Positions 58,601 to 64,000 of a DNA stretch of 64,000 nt are shown in pieces. The notes beneath the pieces were generated by a model, which saw only the letters and a program-made list of their open reading frames with translations, made no database searches and was not told the DNA's origin. Location: NCBI GenBank assembly GCA_019722365.1, contig JADFUC010001777.1, positions 1-64,000 on the forward strand. Reading direction: 5' to 3'. The DNA is from Lithospermum erythrorhizon. Its lineage: Eukaryota > Streptophyta > Magnoliopsida > Boraginales > Boraginaceae. Numbering within the stretch: the first letter of the stretch is position 1; each line of letters starts with the position of its first letter. The position numbers and the translations under genes are program-made.

Positions 58601-60645
58601 TACTTTAAGCGATACCGAGTGGTAGAAGATAACGGAGTTTTGTGTGTATTTTGTGAGGTATCTATTATCTTGACTCTCGCTTTATATGGAGAAGGAGAGT
58701 CTTAACAATCGCGGCGTTATCACGTGGACATGTTATTTAATAGAGTAACAATAGTAGAGAAGAAACCCTTACTCATTAAACCACATTATTTACCGGGTAG
58801 TTAATGACAAGCATTACTACTCATTTATGTTTGTTACAAAGTTTAATGATCGATGGTTTCTTATAAGTCATTCGTAATCTGATGAAATGCGTGTCTGTCC
58901 CCATGTATTAATAATGTGGTTTCTTTATTCATACTTTCCTTTTTCTCCTACATAAATGAAAATCAATGGGATACTACATACAGACAACAAAACGTCAACT
59001 TTATGGCAGATCCGGCTTTTAAAGAGGAGGCTCTGTAAGCGACGCGAGGAGTCAGGATGAATGCTGACTTTACCCACTTGATAACGAGACTGGTTTGAAT
59101 TGACTAGAATGAAATGCCAACACTCATGGTAAATGTGTCCGAAGTCAAAGGCTATTAAATAATGTGTTTGTTACATGTGTTAATAGTGACAGCTAAATAA
59201 TGTGTATTCATACTTTCCTTTTTCTCCTATATAAATGAAAGTCAATGGGATACTATATACAAACAACAAAAACATTAACATGGCCAAGATGCCTTTTAAA
59301 GAGGCTCCCGCCCAGCGAGAACTTTGGAAGTCGAGATAGTGCAGCAGCTTTGTCAGGTAATATCGGAGAAACTATTTTGAATTGACCCGAGAATGAAATG
59401 CAGCTCATGGGTAAGCGTGTATGCGAAGTCAAAGGCTATAGGAAGGCCTAAACCTGACAAATACACAAAAGGCCTTAATGTTATCTTATTGATTTTTGAA
59501 CGTTTATAAGTTTCAAATTAGAAACCCGCGAGTGAGCGTGTTTTGGAGTGCTATTAATAGCATTGGAAGAATGCACTCCCATTACAATTACAACCAATGT
59601 TGTGTCGAAATGAATTTCAAATCAGTTATCGTCCTATATCGAGACAATCGTTAAAAATATGGAATTAAGTTTTTCTTAACTTTTGTCGATAATATCGCTA
59701 CTTGTTCAGCGTATTTTTCTTATTAACGTGATAATTTCCAAAGTTATTTAGGCATATAAATTTTATTAATTTTTGCCATTAAAAAAACAGAGTGAATTAT
59801 CATTTTGAAATGAATGTCATGTCTCCCTCGTCCCCGAGAAGATCCTATAGTTTGTTTTTCAATCATCAAAATCAATAAATTTTGTAATTGACACAACTTT
59901 TATTTGAATCAAATTTATCAAGTTTAAAGTAAATTATATTAAAAATACCACCATTTAATACAAATTAAATTAAATAGTTAAGTTCAAATTTTAAAATTTA
60001 ACCATAAAAAATGGACTACCGTATCAATATAATTGTTCATATAGCAAAAAATGTCTCGATTATTAAAATAGATCATTTACTTTATCAATATAATTTTTCG
60101 CATTGAAGTTTAAGAAATTGTCATCGTTACTTTATCTCCTAATATTTTTATTTTCATTTATTGATAACTCTCTAATAAAATACTCTCTCCATTCCTAAAA
60201 CATTGTCAAGTTTGACTTTTTTGGATAAAAAATTAACAAATTTTACGATCTTAATTACATCCAAAACTTTTATTGAATCAAAATTATCAATTTAATAGTG
60301 ATATTGATATATTTTACCGAAACAAATATATAATAACAATATGAAAATTATTTAAGTTCAAATTTTTTAAAAAAAGACAACTGATAAAATTGAAAATGTG
60401 ACAATTTTAGGCAAAGGCAATGAGGAAGTAATAGATTCAATTAACTAATTAATAAAGTATTTACTTCGGAATAATAGTTAATTTGATTGGAAACCGAAAA
60501 AAGTCAATTAAAATGAATCGAAATTCGTAATAATCAATTTAACTAATCATTTAAATAATGAATTTGAAAGAAAAATAAATAAAAAAGGACATACAACATG
60601 CGAACGAAGCTTTGAGATGAATGAAGCGCCTCTCATGAACACCAT
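49962..60645 (-). CDS. CSY: Citrate synthase, mitochondrial type, 19 exons
   Basis: Exons (minus): 60,645-60,595; 58,049-57,984; 56,998-56,957; 56,528-56,463; 56,298-56,233; 56,114-56,001; 55,758-55,695; 55,407-55,325; 54,476-54,427; 54,352-54,275; 53,999-53,871; 53,778-53,736; 53,564-53,478; 51,676-51,575; 50,974-50,867; 50,789-50,739; 50,348-50,275; 50,185-50,134; 50,051-49,962. All introns are GT-AG and the product is 471 residues, near the length of Arabidopsis mitochondrial citrate synthase. The enzyme condenses acetyl-CoA and oxaloacetate to citrate in the TCA cycle. The N-terminus [17 protein letters not shown] is basic and acid-free, as in mitochondrial targeting peptides. Catalytic His308 (PLHGLANQ), His354 (GFGHGVLR) and Asp409 (NVDAHSG) are spaced 46 and 55, as in pig heart enzyme (274, 320, 375). 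No peroxisomal signal is seen. Confidence 0.97.
51134..51385. mobile_element. Stowaway-like MITE in a citrate synthase intron
   Basis: It begins CTCCCTCTGATTTTTTTAGT and ends with the inverted ACAACTAAAAAAAACGGA. The interior (AAAGTAGTCAAAGGTGCG, ACAATCAATTGAAAC, TTGGTTGGTTGTTAAT) is the reverse complement of the interior of the 42,412-42,666 element. It lies in the intron between the exons at 51,575 and 50,974. Confidence 0.78.
51504..51550 (-). repeat. Partial duplicate of a citrate synthase exon end
   Basis: The minus strand reads YVWKTLNGG followed by AACATA, nearly repeating the last codons of the exon 51,676-51,575 ([10 protein letters not shown] then GTATCC), about 58 bp downstream in the intron. 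The copy has lost the GT donor, so it should not be used as an exon end. Confidence 0.8.
52340..52662. repeat. (TTA)n then (TAA)n low-complexity tract in a citrate synthase intron
   Basis: About 250 bases of TTA/TTT-rich sequence are followed by about 65 bases of perfect AAT repeats (52,597-52,662). The halves are inverted with respect to each other and could fold into a hairpin. The long apparent reading frame across it is a composition artefact. Confidence 0.9.
58272..58450. mobile_element. Partial Stowaway-like MITE in citrate synthase intron 1
   Basis: It begins TACTCCCTCCATTTCCAAAG with typical Stowaway interior words (GTCACATTTTGAATTTTTATG). The matching right end is not found, so it is truncated near 58,450. 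Confidence 0.6.
58913..59440 (+). repeat. Tandem duplication carrying TATA-ATG modules, citrate synthase intron 1
   Basis: Copies at 58,913-59,156 and 59,199-59,440 (period about 286 bp) share ATACTTTCCTTTTTCTCCTA, GTCAATGGGATACTA-like and GAAGTCAAAGGCTAT blocks. Each has, on the strand opposite to citrate synthase, a TATA-like ATAAATGAAA, an A-rich leader (CAACAAAA) and an ATG about 50 bp later. Copy 2 opens 19 codons (59,280-59,339: [19 protein letters not shown]); copy 1 opens about 12. They resemble promoter-first-exon pieces of a small gene; no family was recognised. Confidence 0.6.
59822..60020. mobile_element. Diverged Stowaway-like MITE fragment
   Basis: Starts CTCCCTCGTCCCCGAGAAGA and shares interior words (CAACTTTTATTTGAATCAAA) with the element at 60,182-60,431. 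The right end is unclear. Confidence 0.45.
60182..60431. mobile_element. Stowaway-like MITE in citrate synthase intron 1
   Basis: The ends CTCTCTCCATTCCTAAAACA-TTGTCAAG and TGTGACAATTTTAGGCAAAG-GCAATGAGGAAG are imperfect inverted repeats, flanked by TA on the right. Length is about 250 bp. Confidence 0.65.
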
Positions 60646-60670
60646 TTCTCTTTATTTTCAGCTAAATATT

Positions 60671-60723
60671 CTGTGAAAAATGTAAGAATACGAAATGAAT
60701 ATAATAATTTGATTATTCGATAC
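60671..60723 (-). other. Possible short intron in the citrate synthase 5' UTR
   Basis: On the minus strand CAAG|GTATCG at 60,724/60,723 and TTTTTCACAG|AAT at 60,671/60,670 would splice out 53 bases shortly before the ATG. The length is short for a plant intron, so this is tentative. Confidence 0.3.
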
Positions 60724-60799
60724 CTTGTAAAGGAAGTCAGAGAGAGTGGAACGAGAATTTGGGAATTGATTCTCTCAATTAAAGGAGGGGTGCATTAAC

Positions 60800-61690
60800 A
60801 TTAATCAACAGTATTAAAACCGTTTACTATTTTTGGTCCAGATTTGGCAGAGTCATGCGAACTGTTATACACACGAAACAGCAAAATGAGCATGGCGAAA
60901 TTACTTATTTGCACTGACGAATTTTACGGTTCTTTGTATAAAAGCAAGCGAATTTTAAACATTCTTTGGCCAGGAAGCAAGCGAATTTTTTCGGTGGCAC
61001 ATGCAATGGCAAATTAAACTGTACTAAAACAAACACAAGTCCAATTCGTTTATTATTAAGCGTTTGATTTATTAGCTTGTTTAATTGAGCAACGTGACAA
61101 ATTCTTCTTTAAGCACAAACGTAAGCGATAAATTGGTAGTTTGTCATGGTGGAAATATTGAACTAAAATATGGTAAGAGTGAATGCATAGGATGAATAAT
61201 GTTATCGTATTTAAGCAGATTAAAAATGATTGAAGTGAATCGTAAGTTGAATAATGTTATCGTATTTAAAATTAACATATTTGAAATATTAGCACAAATT
61301 TGAAATACACAATATTAATTATTAATTATTGAAATTATCAAAATTCGAAATTATTAGCATTAATTATCGACATTAGACTAATTATCAAATTAAGTATTAC
61401 ATTCAAAATTAGTAACAATAAATAATTATCAACATTGAAATTATAAAAATCGAAATTATGAAAATTAAAAATTATTAGCATTGAAATTATAATTAATACA
61501 CAATTCATAATTGGCGAAGGTAGTCTTGATATAAGTAGCGATTGAAATGATTACGTGGTTATAAGCAAATAGATAATTAATTTGTTGAGTACGTAGAGAG
61601 AATTGACTTTGTTGGTATCTGAAACATGTAAATTTAGTCGACTTTGTTTAAAGCGTCGTTTGGAAAAATCGTCGATGTAATCCCCAAATT
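60800..61690. other. Upstream region of citrate synthase, AT-rich repeats
   Basis: The promoter should lie at the low end. GAATAATGTTATCGTATTTA occurs twice (61,194 and 61,248). AGCAAGCGAATTTTTTC at about 60,977-60,993 resembles, inverted, the sequence near 63,970-63,985, suggesting a larger inverted-repeat element. No gene is seen. Confidence 0.45.
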
Positions 61691-61699
61691 CACCGATAT

Positions 61700-62400
61700 C
61701 GTTATACAAATTTACCATATTTCATATTTTACCATTTTTACCATATTTTATATTTAATAATATTTTCATTTTTACCATATTTTATATGTAGAAATCTAAA
61801 ATTAACCATATTTTATAATATTAACATATTTATCATAACCTAAAATTTTATCATATTTCATAATTTCATCATAATTTTATCATAATCTCATATTTCATTG
61901 TTTAATCATAATTTCATAATATTTCATAATTTTATCGTTTATAACCTAAAATTTCATAATAATTTCATAATTTTATTATTTCATAATCTAAATTTCATAA
62001 TTTCATATTTTCATAATAATTTCATAATTTCATAATTTTCATAATATTTCATAATTTTATAATTTCATAATTTCATATTTCATAATAATTTCATAATTTC
62101 GCTTAATATTTCATAATTTTATTGTTTAATCATAATTTTAATCGTAATCTCATATTTTGTTGTTTAATGTCATATTTTATAATTATTCGATATGTCATTA
62201 TTTCACCGATTTCTCGTAATCTAAAATTAACCATATTTTTATAATATTAACATATTTTATCGTAACCCTAAGATTTTTATCATATTTCATAATTTCATCA
62301 TAATTTTATCATAATCTCATATTTCATTGTTTAATCATAATTTCGTATATTTCAATAATTGACCATATCTATTATATTTCATAAATTCCACCAATGTCAA
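61700..62400. repeat. TTTCATAA-type low-complexity array with a 140-bp direct duplication
   Basis: Dense repeats of TTTCATAA, ACCATATTTTATA and ATCATAATTTTATC. The blocks at about 61,796-61,940 and 62,221-62,352 are near-identical in order (AAATTAACCATATTTTATAA, AATCTCATATTTCATTG, TTTAATCATAATTTC), so a 130-145-bp segment has been duplicated at about 425-bp spacing. Confidence 0.75.
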
Positions 62401-62670
62401 TAATTTTCTAATATATAATTCATAAATTGATACTCTTAAATACACAATTATTTACATTTTCTCTGATTTAATACCACTGATTCATTCTCATTTACACTTT
62501 AATAAATGCGATTATTATCTTTATGTCATTCTTGAATTCGACATTGCGTAACAAGCCGTAAAATAATTTAGTTGTCATATAACTTGAACAAATCTTTAAG
62601 ATTGTTTTGTTCTTGGTGGCGTCTTTATTAGGTTGTTTGTTTTTGGGCGTAAAGCGAAGTCGATAGAAGT

Positions 62671-63883
62671 CTTATTACGCAATAAAAGCGAATTTTTGTG
62701 TGTTTGTTCGATGCGAGCATGGTATTAGCTTGTTTGTTTATATGTAAGCATAATGCAAATTAGTGCATAAGCTACTTAAATAAAATTAATTACATAGGAG
62801 CCAACTTAAATAATTAATTACATAAGAAATATTAAATAATTTATTACATAGAATAGAATTAAATATATCTACTGTCTGAATAGGAAATAAATAACTAATT
62901 ACATTAAAATAAAATAAATAATTAATTACCTTAAGAATGAATTAAATAGTAATTCCGTAAGAAGAAATTAAATAATTAATTACATTAGAAATAAAATTGA
63001 ACATAATTGAGAAATATTAACAACCAGTGAAATATTAACAATAATTTGTAATTAAATATCTCGATTAATACGTATAATTTCAATAATTTCATAATATTTA
63101 AGACATAATCTCGATTCAACATGAAAAAAGAAAGTTTATTAACATAATAATTTGAAATATTTAAAGACATAATCGATTAATAACAATTTCAAAATCAATT
63201 TTGGAATTAAAGTAATTTGATAATTAATACATAATTTCATAAATCGAACTTTAACAAATAATTGTAAATGCTTGTTGTCTGATAATCGTTTCTACAATTG
63301 ACTTGTTTAGCAATAATCATGGCTCGAAGATTACAGTTGTTTACTAACAACCATGACTCACAATTCGACGTGCGCTAACAATCATGGGATCGGTCGCTAG
63401 TATTATCATTTTATGTAATTAATTATTCAATCGCTTCTTAAATTAGTATTTAATTAGATTCTTGTAACAATTAAATATTTAATTGCCTTATATCAAATAA
63501 TTCATTCTTATGCAATTAATTATTTAATATTTCTTATATCTTAATTATTTAATTAAATTCTTTATGTAATTAAATATTTAATTGCCTTATGTAATTAATT
63601 ACCATTCTTATCTGATTAATTATTTAATATTCTTATATACTTAATTATTTAATTCATTCTTATGTAACTAAATATTTAATTATCTTATGTTATTAATTTA
63701 TTTTATTAAATTTCTTATGTAATTAATTATTTAATATTTATTTAATTAATTATTTCATATTCTTATGTAATTAATTATTTAATTCATTAACTTTGTGTTT
63801 ACATAAACAAACAAGTTAATATAAATTGCTTATTATCCTATTAAAACACAAAGTAAATTTGCTTATTGTGTAATAAGCGTGTA
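62671..63883. mobile_element. Foldback element with long inverted arms
   Basis: The left arm starts CTTATTACGCAATAAAAGCG, with TTAGCTTGTTTGTTTATATG and then iterated AATAATTAATTACATAAGAA units to about 63,000. The right arm is the inverted equivalent: CTTATGTAATTAATTATTTA units from 63,420, ACATAAACAAACAAGTTAAT at about 63,802 and GCTTATTGTGTAATAAG at about 63,860-63,880. The core (63,000-63,400) is unpaired and non-coding. No transposase is present. Confidence 0.7.
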
Positions 63884-64000
63884 ATGAACCGACTTGTGTA
63901 TAATAAGCAATCGAGCCCCAGTTTGTATATTTATACTTGAATTCGGTAGTTTTGTTATAAGCATTGGAAAAAATTCGCTTGTTCTGCTGACAGCGTAGGC

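Noticed and set aside
61700..63800. CRISPR-like or centromeric satellite array
   Set aside because: Repeat units are irregular, AT-rich and not separated by unique spacers, and the period is not constant as in a satellite.

Overview
This window is plant nuclear DNA, most likely from a eudicot. The evidence is three intron-rich plant genes, several plant-type LTR retrotransposons and many small Stowaway-like and foldback elements. It contains no bacterial operons, CRISPR array, rRNA gene or recognisable tRNA gene. Species cannot be named from the sequence alone. All calls come from reading the sequence; no alignment or database search was run.

Layout. Positions 1-36,600 are a layered graveyard of decayed LTR retrotransposons. 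A plus-strand Ty3/gypsy element of chromovirus type (1-7,398) enters the window near the end of its 5' LTR and carries gag, protease, RT and integrase remnants plus a 2.4-kb 3' LTR. Next come a scrap of Ty1/copia (7,446-8,085, minus) and the 3' end of a Tat-like gypsy with an LTR-like, GC-rich tail (8,086-10,030). A copia element (about 11,301-21,590, minus) is interrupted by a related chromovirus LTR with no visible internal domains (14,797-17,041). A second Tat-like gypsy polyprotein remnant lies at 23,741-27,377 (minus). A copia-within-copia nest follows: element A (27,425-36,614) is split just after its primer-binding site by element B (about 31,570-36,265). None of these elements keeps an open polyprotein.

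Positions 39,600-60,700 hold the genes: (i) a DUF936-family gene on the plus strand (39,643-44,637, six exons, first intron apparently GC-AG); (ii) a SOSEKI (DUF966/DIX-like) cell-polarity gene on the minus strand (46,666-45,014, four exons), convergent with the DUF936 gene; (iii) a complete mitochondrial-type citrate synthase gene on the minus strand (60,645-49,962, 19 exons, 471 codons) with all three catalytic residues at the family spacing. Introns and flanks carry Stowaway-like MITEs, a minisatellite, an (AT)34 tract, a (TTA)n/(TAA)n inverted tract, a partial exon duplication and a tandemly repeated promoter-like module. A roughly 1-kb long-TIR element lies between the SOSEKI and citrate synthase genes.

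Positions 60,800-64,000 are extremely AT-rich. They contain TTTCATAA-type repeats, a 140-bp direct duplication and a foldback element with arms of several hundred bases (62,671-63,883).

The three genes do not form a pathway: citrate synthase is a housekeeping TCA-cycle enzyme, SOSEKI marks cell polarity, and DUF936 has no function I can assign. No clearly new biological system was found. The most unusual items are the paired TATA-ATG modules in the citrate synthase intron 1, the GC-AG intron containing a minisatellite, the exon-tail duplication, and the foldback and long-TIR elements.
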